This document shows positions 29,308 to 38,145 of a DNA stretch of 64,000 nt, in pieces. Source of the DNA: Acinetobacter pragensis (GTDB taxonomy: Bacteria; Pseudomonadota; Gammaproteobacteria; Pseudomonadales; Moraxellaceae); NCBI RefSeq assembly GCF_001605895.1, contig NZ_LUAW01000013.1, forward strand, positions 133,170 through 197,169. Direction: 5' to 3'. Under the pieces are notes generated by a model. That model had not been told where the DNA came from. It saw nothing but the letters and a program-made list of their open reading frames with translations, and searched no databases. The number at the start of each line of letters is the position of its first letter. Within the stretch, counting starts at the first letter, position 1. Position numbers and translations under genes: made by a program.

Positions 29308-30144
29308 ATGGCGAAAATTATTGGTGGAATTGGAACTTCTCATGTCCCGACGATTGGGGTTGCCTACGACAAAGGCAAACAGGAAGATCCGGCTTGGAAA
29401 CCAATGTTTGATGGATATAAGCCGATTGCGGATTGGCTTGCCAAAGAAAAGCCTGATGCCATGGTCATGTTTTATAATGACCACTGTTCTTCTTTTTTCT
29501 TTGATTTTTATCCAACTTTTGCCTTAGGCATCAGCGATGCATTTCCCATTGCGGATGAAGGCGCCGGCTTGCGGAATTTGCCGCCAGTTAAAGGCAATAT
29601 TGAATTGCAGGCGCATATTGCTGAAAGTCTGGTGAATGATGAATTTGATTTGACTGTTTTTCATGATAAGCCGCTCGATCATGGCTGCCTGTCTCCGCTG
29701 CCTCTGCTTTGGCCGCATCAGCCAGACTGGCCTGGCGCCATTGTTCCTATTGAAGTCAATGTTTTGCAGTTCCCGCTGCCAACCGCACGCCGCTGCTACC
29801 GTCTGGGACAAGCTTTAAGGCGCGCTATTGAAAGCTATCCTGAAGATTTAAAAGTTGTTGTGGTCGGAACCGGTGGATTATCCCATCAGGTTCACGGTGA
29901 ACGTGTCGGCTTTAACAATACCGATTGGGATCATGAATTTCTGGAGTTATTGGAAAAAAACCCAGAAAAATTGACCGAATTAAAGCATATCGATTTTGTA
30001 GAACGCGGAGGCGCAGAAAGTGTTGAACAAATTATGTGGCTCGCGATGCGCGGCGCTTTAGGTGATTCTATAAAACAGACCCATTTGAATTACTATCTCG
30101 CCACAACCACAGCGATGACAGCAGTGCTGTACGAAAACGCATAA
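29308..30144 (+). CDS. galA: Gallate dioxygenase, catalytic (LigB-like) subunit
   Basis: Extradiol class III ring-cleavage enzyme that opens gallate to 4-oxalomesaconate. The 278-residue product matches the N-terminal domain of Pseudomonas GalA. Probable iron ligands are H12 (GTSHVP), H59 (YNDHC) and E240 (GAESVEQIMW), with H125 (LDHGC) and H193 (GLSHQVHGER) as active-site candidates. Pseudomonas GalA is, as I recall, a single chain of about 420 residues. Here the chain stops after the LigB-like part and the rest is encoded by the next gene. Confidence 0.9.
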   Translation: MAKIIGGIGTSHVPTIGVAYDKGKQEDPAWKPMFDGYKPIADWLAKEKPDAMVMFYNDHCSSFFFDFYPTFALGISDAFPIADEGAGLRNLPPVKGNIELQAHIAESLVNDEFDLTVFHDKPLDHGCLSPLPLLWPHQPDWPGAIVPIEVNVLQFPLPTARRCYRLGQALRRAIESYPEDLKVVVVGTGGLSHQVHGERVGFNNTDWDHEFLELLEKNPEKLTELKHIDFVERGGAESVEQIMWLAMRGALGDSIKQTHLNYYLATTTAMTAVLYENA

Positions 30145-30167
30145 GCATTTTAAAAAGGAAATTTAGA

Positions 30168-30527
30168 ATGAATCCACAGTTAGAGGGTATTGAGAAGCTT
30201 GCCGGCACATATATTTTTGATGTGCGCGTGTGCAATAAACGACTCAATATCAACCGATTCTTCTGGAAAATGATCAGTGCCGAATGGCGCCAGCGTTTCT
30301 ATGATGATCCTTCAGCGCTCATGCAGGAAGCCAAGCTCACAGAATATGAACAAGAATTGGTGCTCGATCAAAACTGGATCGGACTGATCCAGCACGGTGT
30401 GAATTTCTTTGTCTTGGAAAAATTTGCCCGGGTCGTTAAAAAAACCAATTTAGAAATCTATGCACACATGCGCGGTGTGAGCTATGACGAGTTTATGCAA
30501 ACCCGCAATGTCCCCAATGCAACTTAA
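30168..30527 (+). CDS. Gallate dioxygenase, small (LigA-like) subunit
   Basis: The 119-residue protein resembles the alpha subunit of protocatechuate 4,5-dioxygenase: VCNKRLNINRFFWKMISAEWR (shown here in part as NKRLNINRF), then LTEYEQELVLDQNWIGLIQHGVNFF region (LTEYEQELVLDQ) and the C-terminal YAHMRGVSYDEFMQTR. This LigA-like part closes the active site of LigB-type enzymes. It follows the catalytic gene by 23 bp with its own ribosome site (AAAAAGGAAATTTAGA), so the two form a heteromeric enzyme. It is equivalent to the C-terminal domain of fused GalA. Confidence 0.85.
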   Translation: MNPQLEGIEKLAGTYIFDVRVCNKRLNINRFFWKMISAEWRQRFYDDPSALMQEAKLTEYEQELVLDQNWIGLIQHGVNFFVLEKFARVVKKTNLEIYAHMRGVSYDEFMQTRNVPNAT

Positions 30528-30678
30528 ATACGGGGCTATGCTGCGCACTATAAGATAAAAGCTGATTGCAGTTTTATCCTATGCCGTCCATACATTCCAT
30601 GGTCTGAAAAATGGTATTTCATAGCGCCATGGATTTGTTTACCCAAAAAAAATCTGAAAAATTAATGGAATTAATCAT

Positions 30679-32019
30679 ATGGATATATTTAACGAATTAA
30701 AAACAAGGCCAATGAACAGCTACCGCTGGCTGCTGGTCGGGTTATGCATTTTACTGAATATTGTCGATGGCTATGATGTGCAGGTCATGTCTTTTACCGC
30801 TGCTTCTGTGTCCAAAGAATGGGCGCTTGCAGGGTCCAGCTTGGGAATTTTAATCAGCCTTGGCTTAATCGGCATGGCTGTCGGTTCACTCTTTATTGCG
30901 CCTATTGCAGATAAAGTCGGACGGCGCAGCATTATTCTGTCCTGCCTGCTGCTTTCAGGCATTACCATGCTGTTCAGCAGCCAAGTCAGCAGCTATGCAC
31001 AATTGGGGTCTTTACGCTTCATCACCGGTTTAGGCATCGGCGGACTGCTGACAAATGGCGCAGTCATGGCAAATGAGTTCTCGACGACCAAATGGAAAAA
31101 CCTGTCTGTGGCGCTGCTGTCTACAGGATATGCCTTAGGTGCGGTATTGGGAGGCATGATTGCATTCCGCTTGATTGGCACAACAGGCTGGCGCAGCGTG
31201 TTTATGTATGGCGGATTCTTTACGCTGGCTGTATTGGCGCTGGTGTATTTCATCCTGCCGGAGTCTGTGGAATATCAGCTCATCAAGCGCAAACCCAATA
31301 CACTGGAAAAAATCAACCGGACCTTGGCGAAATTCAACATCGGCACTATTCAAGAATTCCCTGCTTACCAAGGAATTATCACGGGTAAAGTGTCAATCAA
31401 GAGCTTGTTCAAAGGTGATTTAAAAGCCCGTACCATCTTTGTCTGGATTGCATTCTTCTCGGTTATGGCCGGTCAGTACTTTATCTTAACCTGGACCCCT
31501 AAATTGCTGTCTATGGCAGGCATGTCTGCAGAACAAGGGGTAAGCCTTGGCATTATCCTAAACTTTGGCGGTATTTTTGGCGCAATTCTGATGGCCTTCC
31601 TGACAGTCCGCTACAGAATCCACTTTGTACTTTCAACCTTCTTTACCATTACAGCAGTCTGCATCGCCATCTTTGTTTTAAACTCGGGCAATTACCTGCA
31701 TGCCATGTGGATTGCGGTACTTGTCGGCATCTTCAATAACGGCTGTGTTGCAGGCATGTATGCCCTCACCAACAGCACCTATGAAACAGAAATCCGCGCA
31801 ACCGGCGTTGGTTCAGCCATTACCATGGGCCGTTTAGGCGGTATTTTGTCACCGCTGGGTGCCGGCTACCTTCTGGACGCAGGCATACAGCCATTGCATC
31901 TTTACAATATTGACGCCGTACTCTTTGCAGTTGGCGGTGTGGCGGTTGTACTGATGTACTTCGCCATAAAAAAACAAAAGTCTGAAAAAGTTTTAAGCGA
32001 ACTAAACAGCCTGCCTTAA
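30679..32019 (+). CDS. galT: Aromatic acid transporter, MFS AAHS family (GalT-like)
   Basis: The 446-residue inner-membrane symporter has 12 expected segments. Family marks are NIVDGYDVQVMSFTAAS (the DGxD motif in TM1), the loop 2-3 signature GSLFIAPIADKVGRRSII, and LPESVEYQL after TM6. AAHS members import 4-hydroxybenzoate, protocatechuate or gallate with protons. Position after galA points to gallate. It follows the LigA-like gene by 151 bp. Confidence 0.88.
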   Translation: MDIFNELKTRPMNSYRWLLVGLCILLNIVDGYDVQVMSFTAASVSKEWALAGSSLGILISLGLIGMAVGSLFIAPIADKVGRRSIILSCLLLSGITMLFSSQVSSYAQLGSLRFITGLGIGGLLTNGAVMANEFSTTKWKNLSVALLSTGYALGAVLGGMIAFRLIGTTGWRSVFMYGGFFTLAVLALVYFILPESVEYQLIKRKPNTLEKINRTLAKFNIGTIQEFPAYQGIITGKVSIKSLFKGDLKARTIFVWIAFFSVMAGQYFILTWTPKLLSMAGMSAEQGVSLGIILNFGGIFGAILMAFLTVRYRIHFVLSTFFTITAVCIAIFVLNSGNYLHAMWIAVLVGIFNNGCVAGMYALTNSTYETEIRATGVGSAITMGRLGGILSPLGAGYLLDAGIQPLHLYNIDAVLFAVGGVAVVLMYFAIKKQKSEKVLSELNSLP

Positions 32020-32034
32020 ACAAAAAAATATGAC

Positions 32035-32050
32035 AGATGCTTCGGCATCT
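32035..32050 (+). terminator. Possible terminator after galT
   Basis: AGATGC-TTCG-GCATCT with a stable UUCG-type loop, followed by TCTTCT. The T run is broken, so it may attenuate rather than stop. Confidence 0.55.
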
Positions 32051-32161
32051 TCTTCTAAGCCATCACATTTACATAAATAACGTCAACGGCAGCCCAGCGG
32101 GAAAGCTCAACTTTCCCCTGCGCTTTCGCATCATCGAAAATCAGCAAAGGATCCGCTTTAT

Positions 32162-33406
32162 ATGAAAAATTTAATGGCCGCTCATCAGGGAAAAACATTA
32201 TTAATTGCGTCTTTAATAGCAATGGTTAACGTACAGGCCGCTGCCAATGAAGCGTGGTCACCAGACCGCCAATGGCTTTTCGGCGACTGGAATGGCGGCC
32301 GTCAGCAGCTTGAAGAACAGGGCTATAAATTCAATGTGACTGTCATGAATCAAACAGCCTCGCTATTAGATGGCGGCAAGTCGGATAGCCATCAAACACG
32401 CAACGCCAACCAAGTTGCGCTGGGTGCGAATTTTGATTTGAATAAAATTGCAGGCTGGCAAGACACAACCGCAGCAATCACTGTTACCAAGCGCGACGGC
32501 AAAAACTTAGCGCAGGACATTGGCATGAAAGGCAGTCCAACAGAAATTTATGGGCGCGGAAATATCTGGCGCTTGACCCAAGCATGGATCAAAACTGGCT
32601 TTATCGACAATACCCTGCAGGTGAAGCTCGGCCGAATGGGCATGGCAGAAGATTTCAACAGCTCTCACTGTTAATTCCAAAGTATTATTCTGTGCGGTGG
32701 CCAAATGGGCAAAGCGCAAGGCGATGTCTGGTACAACGGTCCCGTCAGCGGCTGGGCGGCCAATGTTAAATACAGGCTTGCTCCTGAATGGACAATCGGT
32801 GCAGGCGTATATGAAAATAATCCTGAAAATACTGAAGAAAAAGACAATGCAAACTTCAACTTAAGCACCGATCGTGCAAATGGTGTAATGGTTCCCGTAG
32901 AGTTGGCGTGGAAAACAAAAAAAATAAATGACTTGGCGGGCGAATACAAAATTGGAGGATTCTGGAGCAGCAAAGATTATGAAAAAATTGATGGATCAGC
33001 AGGCCAAGATGCAAAATCCGGCGTGTGGCTGAATGCACAACAGCAATTGACCGCACAAAGCGCCAATGGCAGCCGCGGTTTATACAGTTCTGTCAATTTA
33101 ACCTTTAACAATGAATCCACTGCTTCAGTTGCAAATACACAGCAAGCGGCTTTTTGGTATAAAGGCCCGCTGGATACCCGCCCGATGGACCAGATCGGCT
33201 TTGGCTTGGGCCGCTATCAATTCAATGATAAAGTTGCCTCTAATAGCAATAAAAATGACGAAATAGATGTGGAGCTGAATTATGTCTATAACTATTCGCC
33301 AGCTGTGATGATCCGCCCGAACTTGCAATATGTTTACCAGCCGAATGGCCTTAAAGAAACGGATGACGCATGGGTGGCGGGTGTAAGTGTTAAATTGAAT
33401 TTCTAA
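32162..33406 (+). pseudogene. OprB-like carbohydrate/aromatic-selective porin, interrupted by an in-frame stop
   Basis: One frame of 415 codons is interrupted by TAA at 32672-32674 (codon 171). Upstream are a signal peptide and WLFGDWNGGRQQLEEQGYKF, downstream QMGKAQGDVWYNGPVSGWA up to a C-terminal VSVKLNF typical of an outer-membrane barrel. Both sides are the same frame and match the OprB family order, so the gene was intact recently. The stop follows SSHC, where I recall a glutamate in relatives, so one G-to-T change (GAA to TAA) would explain it. It would have let substrates cross the outer membrane for GalT. A fragment of 170 residues could not form the porin. Confidence 0.85.
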
Positions 33407-33448
33407 TCAGTTGATTCATTCAATCTCTTTTTAAGTATTTTTTATAGA

Positions 33449-33476
33449 TTAAGCCCAGACCTGCTTCTGGGCTTAA
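33449..33476. terminator. Hairpin after the porin gene
   Basis: TTAAGCCCAG and CTGGGCTTAA are perfect 10-base arms around 8 bases. No clear T run on either side. Confidence 0.6.
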
Positions 33477-33919
33477 GCATTCTGAACAGTATGTTTCAGC
33501 GCGTTACATGGAGTTTGAGCAATTTCATTATGCATTGCCCCTCCCCTCAAACAAACCGCCGTTTTCAAATATCCATAAACCAAATGATATGAATAAAAAC
33601 CTGAATAGATCATGAATAACGCTGATTCTTGATCTTATTGTTATTGACCTAAAATATGGAGTGAATGGGTAAAAAGGCAAAACTACGTAGACAGCCCATT
33701 TATATCAATAGCTCCGGCTGAAAAGACATTGGCTGAACTCAAGTTCCAGCCAATTCATTGAAAGCGGCTTCAACAGATCTGCAGGCTTTTATCAAAAACC
33801 ATACGGGAGATTAAACCTCTTAAAAATACTGTTTAAAACCCTGCTTTTTATATTCAGCGATTACAGCGTTATATTCCATTTTTTATGCCGATTTACTGCA
33901 AATATGATTACAGCAAATA
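33477..33919. other. Intergenic region between gallate and phenylacetate clusters
   Basis: About 440 bp with no gene. One hairpin, TTGGCTG-AACT... / AGTTC-CAGCCAA at 33729-33753, lies inside, function unknown. The paaY stop is at the right edge. Confidence 0.5.
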
Positions 33920-34519
33920 TCAGCCTTTCGGTTTCAGCGTATGATTGACATAAAAAGACTCATGCGTTAAACGATTTGATGTATTCACTGTCAGCGGCTG
34001 AACCTCATGCATCGTCTTGATACAGCGCTCCGTCAATTCAATATATTGCTGTGTGCCTTGCGATTTCCACGCCATCTCCTTTTCATCCAGCGCTCGAATG
34101 ACCTGTGCAGGACTGCCTAAAGCCAAAGAATTAGCTGGAATGTGCGCTTTGGCCTTAACCGTGCTGTTAGCACCGATAATGGTGTTTTCGCCAATATCAG
34201 ACTCATCCAAAATCACACTGTTCATGCCGATCAAGGCATTTTTACGGATACGGCAGCCATGCAAAATTGCGCCATGTCCAATGTGGCCAAATTCTTCAAC
34301 TACAGTGACATAGTTTGGAAAACCATGAATAATGCAGGAGTCCTGCACATTGGCATTTTGATGGATATGAATGCCGCCAAAATCTGCGCGCAGCGCGGCG
34401 AAAGGGCCAATATATGCCCCCTCCTCAACAATTACATCGCCAATTAAAACAGCAGTAGGATGAACATAAGCTTTGGGGCTCACGACTGGGATCACACCAT
34501 CAATGGCATAGCACGGCAT
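33920..34519 (-). CDS. paaY: PaaY, hexapeptide-repeat thioesterase of the phenylacetate pathway
   Basis: The 199-residue protein has the left-handed beta-helix of gamma-carbonic-anhydrase-like proteins, with repeats such as [18 protein letters not shown] and [18 protein letters not shown]. Histidines that bind metal in the family are seen in [10 protein letters not shown]. PaaY removes inhibitory CoA by-products of the epoxide route. It is last in the paa unit, 43 bp after paaX. The ribosome site is AGGAATAAAC. Confidence 0.9.
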   Translation of the reverse strand: MPCYAIDGVIPVVSPKAYVHPTAVLIGDVIVEEGAYIGPFAALRADFGGIHIHQNANVQDSCIIHGFPNYVTVVEEFGHIGHGAILHGCRIRKNALIGMNSVILDESDIGENTIIGANSTVKAKAHIPANSLALGSPAQVIRALDEKEMAWKSQGTQQYIELTERCIKTMHEVQPLTVNTSNRLTHESFYVNHTLKPKG

Positions 34520-34562
34520 TGTTTATTCCTTTAAAACATTTAAACCTTTGCCTTCAAGGCAA

Positions 34563-35504
34563 TTAATAACTGGCTTCTTCCTGCTTTAACCCGCCAAAGC
34601 GCTTATAGAATTGCGGATGCGCAGGCGGCATAGAACCTTCCGATGTTCTTGCCGTTTCCATGAAAAATTCATCACCGGCCATCACCACGGTTTGATAAAG
34701 ATTGCTGCTTAAATTCCTGGCATTTAATGACAGCCAGTGACCAGGCAGCAGTTCAAATGGCAAATTAGGATCTTTCAGCAAAATACGGCGGTATTGATGA
34801 ATCAGCAGAATTCGGATTTGGAAAGCCTGTACCGGATCCAGCTCGTCCTCATTTTCCACCAAATTGAAAAACTCTCTGAAATCTCCGATAAATTTTTCAT
34901 AGCGCTGATGCAATTCCTGTACCGGCCAATTGGTCTCGACCATCCGCTTAACCGTTGGATAAGACTCTTGCCAAAGCTGCAGCGCTTCGGCCTTAAAAAT
35001 AACCACTTGATCTGTCATTTTTAAGTTCAGCAATAAATTTTGCAGCTTTAAATGATCACAGCCCGGATAAGCCATGACATTGGTTGCAATATTGGCAAAG
35101 CCAAGCCATTCCAGTTCTTTTTTCAGCACCAGTTTGTTTTCCAGCTCGACTGAGCTGAGCAGAACCAAATCCCATTTTTGATCCCATTCCTGATGGCTGA
35201 AACTGTAAATTTTTTGATCGGCCACAATAAAACGCTGGCGGCTGCTTTCCGTCACACGATAATAGCTGGTGCGGCCAATTTTTTCAGAAATCAGCCAGCC
35301 ATTTTGTACCAGACGGAACACCGCCGTACGAACTGAACGTTCATTAAAGCCAAACACATCCATTAACTGAATCAGGCTTGCTAAACTGATAATGCCGCCC
35401 CGGTGAAAAATGCAGTCACCAAAGACTGTCATAATCAATGAAGTGCCGCTGAGCGCCTCAGTATTAATGAAATCATCGATTGCTTGTTTTAATTTTGGAT
35501 TCAT
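34563..35504 (-). CDS. paaX: PaaX, phenylacetyl-CoA-responsive repressor
   Basis: The 313-residue regulator has the PaaX N-terminal winged HTH (VFGDCIFHRGGIISLASL, VFGFNERSVRTAVFRLVQNGW region) and the central and C-terminal PaaX domains (LPGHWLSLNARNLSS). In E. coli PaaX binds TGATTC-N27-GAATCA and is released by phenylacetyl-CoA. Sites of the same geometry (TGATAC-N27-GTATCA type) lie upstream of paaA and of the MFS gene at 47551. Its own ribosome site is weak. Confidence 0.93.
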   Translation of the reverse strand: MNPKLKQAIDDFINTEALSGTSLIMTVFGDCIFHRGGIISLASLIQLMDVFGFNERSVRTAVFRLVQNGWLISEKIGRTSYYRVTESSRQRFIVADQKIYSFSHQEWDQKWDLVLLSSVELENKLVLKKELEWLGFANIATNVMAYPGCDHLKLQNLLLNLKMTDQVVIFKAEALQLWQESYPTVKRMVETNWPVQELHQRYEKFIGDFREFFNLVENEDELDPVQAFQIRILLIHQYRRILLKDPNLPFELLPGHWLSLNARNLSSNLYQTVVMAGDEFFMETARTSEGSMPPAHPQFYKRFGGLKQEEASY

Positions 35505-35568
35505 TTCGTTTAACTATTACCTTCTGATTTTAAGGGAACAAACCAGATGATTTATTCCCTTCCTAAAC

Positions 35569-36861
35569 TTATGCTGATTTACGGATATCAAATACCCGCT
35601 GCGCCTTGCCTTCTGAACGAGGCAAGCTGCCTTCTGGCAGCACTTCCACACAAACAGAAATGCCCACCATGGTTTTGATCTGACTTTTCAGCTGAGCCTC
35701 CAGCTGCGGCGTCAATGTCTGGCTAACATCTTTACGCATTTCGGTCCGAATATGCAATGTGTCTAAATGGCCTTCTTTGCAAATTTGAATCTGATAATTC
35801 GGGATCAGCTGCGGAATATGCAAAATCTGTTCTTCAATCTGCGAAGGAAATACATTTACCCCGCGGATAATCATCATATCATCACTGCGTCCGACAATTT
35901 TATCCATACGGCGCATCGTGCGCGCTGTGCCGGGCAGCAAACGAGTTAAATCTCGGGTGCGGTAACGGATCACCGGCATGCCTTCTTTGGTAATCGTGGT
36001 GAATACCAGTTCTCCCAGCTCGCCATCCGGCAGCACTTCCCCTGTTTCAGGATGAATGATTTCAGGATAGAAATGATCTTCCCAAATTGTTGGGCCGTCT
36101 TTTGTTTCAAGGCATTCCATGGCAACACCCGGCCCCATCACTTCAGATAGGCCATAAATATCCAGCGCGTCAATGCCTAGGCGCTCTTCAATTTCTTTAC
36201 GCATTTCATTGGTCCAAGGCTCTGCACCGAAAACACCGGTTTTAATCGAGCAATTTTTCGCTGTTCCGAACTTCTTCTCTAATGCTTCAATAATGTTCAA
36301 ACAATACGATGGCGTCACCATAATCGCCGTTGGCTTAAAATCATGAATCAGCTGCGCTTGGCGCTCTGTTTGGCCGCCTGACATTGGAATGACTGTTGCG
36401 CCCAAGCGCTCTACGCCATAATGCGCGCCTAAACCGCCAGTAAATAAGCCATAGCCATAAGACACCTGAATGGTATCTTTATTGCTCAATCCTGCTGCGC
36501 GCAGTGAACGCGCCACCACATCTGACCAAAGGTTAATGTCATTTTGCGTATATCCCACAACCGTCGGCTGACCGGTTGTGCCAGAAGATGCATGCACCCG
36601 CACAATTTGTTCTTGCGGAACAGCAAACATGCCAAAGGGATAGTTATCACGCAGGTCTTTTTTGGTGGTGAATGGAAACTTCGCCAAATCTTCTAAAGAT
36701 TTGAAATCGTCAGGATGTACGCCTGCTTCATCAAACTTCTTTTTATACACCGGGCTGTTTTGATAAGCGTGCTGCAGCGTTTTTTTCATGCGCTCCAGCT
36801 GCACGCTGCGCAGCTCATCAATTGAAACCGTTTCAATTTTTTCCATTGCATTGTTATTCAT
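35569..36861 (-). CDS. paaK: Phenylacetate-CoA ligase
   Basis: Activates phenylacetate with ATP and CoA in the first step of the pathway. The 430-residue product is normal length. The AMP-binding P-loop is VHASSGTTGQPTVVGYT. Other marks are YGLSEVMGPG, YRTRDLT and DDMMIIRGVNVFPSQIE, the last being the hinge region of PaaK-type ligases. ATG follows AGGAGAAAGAAT. It is in the minus-strand paa unit. Confidence 0.95.
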   Translation of the reverse strand: MNNNAMEKIETVSIDELRSVQLERMKKTLQHAYQNSPVYKKKFDEAGVHPDDFKSLEDLAKFPFTTKKDLRDNYPFGMFAVPQEQIVRVHASSGTTGQPTVVGYTQNDINLWSDVVARSLRAAGLSNKDTIQVSYGYGLFTGGLGAHYGVERLGATVIPMSGGQTERQAQLIHDFKPTAIMVTPSYCLNIIEALEKKFGTAKNCSIKTGVFGAEPWTNEMRKEIEERLGIDALDIYGLSEVMGPGVAMECLETKDGPTIWEDHFYPEIIHPETGEVLPDGELGELVFTTITKEGMPVIRYRTRDLTRLLPGTARTMRRMDKIVGRSDDMMIIRGVNVFPSQIEEQILHIPQLIPNYQIQICKEGHLDTLHIRTEMRKDVSQTLTPQLEAQLKSQIKTMVGISVCVEVLPEGSLPRSEGKAQRVFDIRKSA

Positions 36862-36921
36862 ATTCTTTCTCCTGAAGCAGCCGTCCTGACTGCCCGTTTA
36901 TTCATTCCGCAGATTATTTCC

Positions 36922-38133
36922 TTAATCCACATTTTCTATAATCAGTGCAACACCCTGTCCGACACCTACACACATGGTGCATAGCGCATACTTTCCTTTG
37001 CGGCGCTTTAATTCTTTCATGGCGGTAATGACCAAGCGTGTCCCGCTCATGCCCAGCGGATGGCCTAAAGCAATCGCGCCGCCGTTTGGATTGACCCGTG
37101 CATCATCGTCGCTTAAGCCCAGCTCACGCATGACGGCCAATGACTGCGCTGCAAATGCTTCATTCAGCTCAATCACATCCATCTGGTCTAGGCTTAAACC
37201 GGTCAGCTTCAAAACTTTATGCACTGCCGGCACAGGGCCTATGCCCATATATTTCGCTTCTACACCCGCACTGGCAATTGCCGCCACTTTGGCTAAAGGC
37301 GCCAATCCCTGCTCATCTGCAAATTGCTGATTACCCAATAAAATGCAGGCAGCGCCATCGTTCACGCCAGACGCATTGCCTGCTGTTACTGAACCGCCCT
37401 CTTTACGGAATGGCGCTTTCAAGCTGGATAAGGCTTCTAGCGTTGTTTCAGCCCGAGGATGCTCATCCACGGCAATAGTGACGGTATTTTTTTTACGGTC
37501 TTGAATGTCAACAGCTAAGATTTCTTCTGCAAAAATACCATTTTGCTGCGCAGTCGCAGTTTTTTGCTGACTGCGGTAAGCAAATAAATCCTGATCTTCC
37601 CGGCTGATGCTATATTTTTCAGCAACGTTTTCTGCTGTTTCCGGCATGCTGTCAACACCAAAAGCGGTTTTAAACTTTGGATTAATAAAGCGCCAGCCAA
37701 TGGTCGTATCAAATATTTCCGGAGTACGGCTGAATGCTGCAGCCGGTTTAGATTGAACAAATGGCGCGCGGCTCATCGACTCCACACCGCCAGCCAAAAT
37801 AAACCGCGCCTCACCGGCTTTAATTGCGCGGGCGGCCAGTCCGACTGCATCCAGCCCGGAAGCGCATAAACGGTTAACGGTAATAGCAGGCACTGAATCC
37901 GGCAATCCTGCCAGCAATGATGCCATCCGCGCGACATTTCGGTTGTCTTCGCCAGCCTGATTGGCGCAGCCTAAAATAACCTCATCCAGTTCAGCCCAAG
38001 GCAAATTCGGATGCTGTTTTTTCAGATACTGAATCGGTTTGGCAGCCAGATCATCTGCCCGAATGCTGCTTAAACCGCCAGCATAACGCCCAATCGGGGT
38101 ACGGATTGCATCAAAAATATAAACTTGTTCCAT
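36922..38133 (-). CDS. paaJ: 3-Oxoadipyl-CoA/3-oxo-5,6-dehydrosuberyl-CoA thiolase
   Basis: Cleaves both beta-keto CoA intermediates of the phenylacetate route. The start at 38133 (ATG) is best, since AAGGA is 8 bases upstream. An upstream GTG at 38139 lies too close to it. The product is 403 residues. The nucleophile Cys lies in NRLCASGLDAVGL, and the acid/base His and Cys in GGAIALGHPLGMSG and CTMCVGVGQGVALI. No paaI thioesterase gene is present between paaH and paaJ. Confidence 0.94.
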   Translation of the reverse strand: MEQVYIFDAIRTPIGRYAGGLSSIRADDLAAKPIQYLKKQHPNLPWAELDEVILGCANQAGEDNRNVARMASLLAGLPDSVPAITVNRLCASGLDAVGLAARAIKAGEARFILAGGVESMSRAPFVQSKPAAAFSRTPEIFDTTIGWRFINPKFKTAFGVDSMPETAENVAEKYSISREDQDLFAYRSQQKTATAQQNGIFAEEILAVDIQDRKKNTVTIAVDEHPRAETTLEALSSLKAPFRKEGGSVTAGNASGVNDGAACILLGNQQFADEQGLAPLAKVAAIASAGVEAKYMGIGPVPAVHKVLKLTGLSLDQMDVIELNEAFAAQSLAVMRELGLSDDDARVNPNGGAIALGHPLGMSGTRLVITAMKELKRRKGKYALCTMCVGVGQGVALIIENVD

Positions 38134-38145
38134 GTTCACTTTCCT

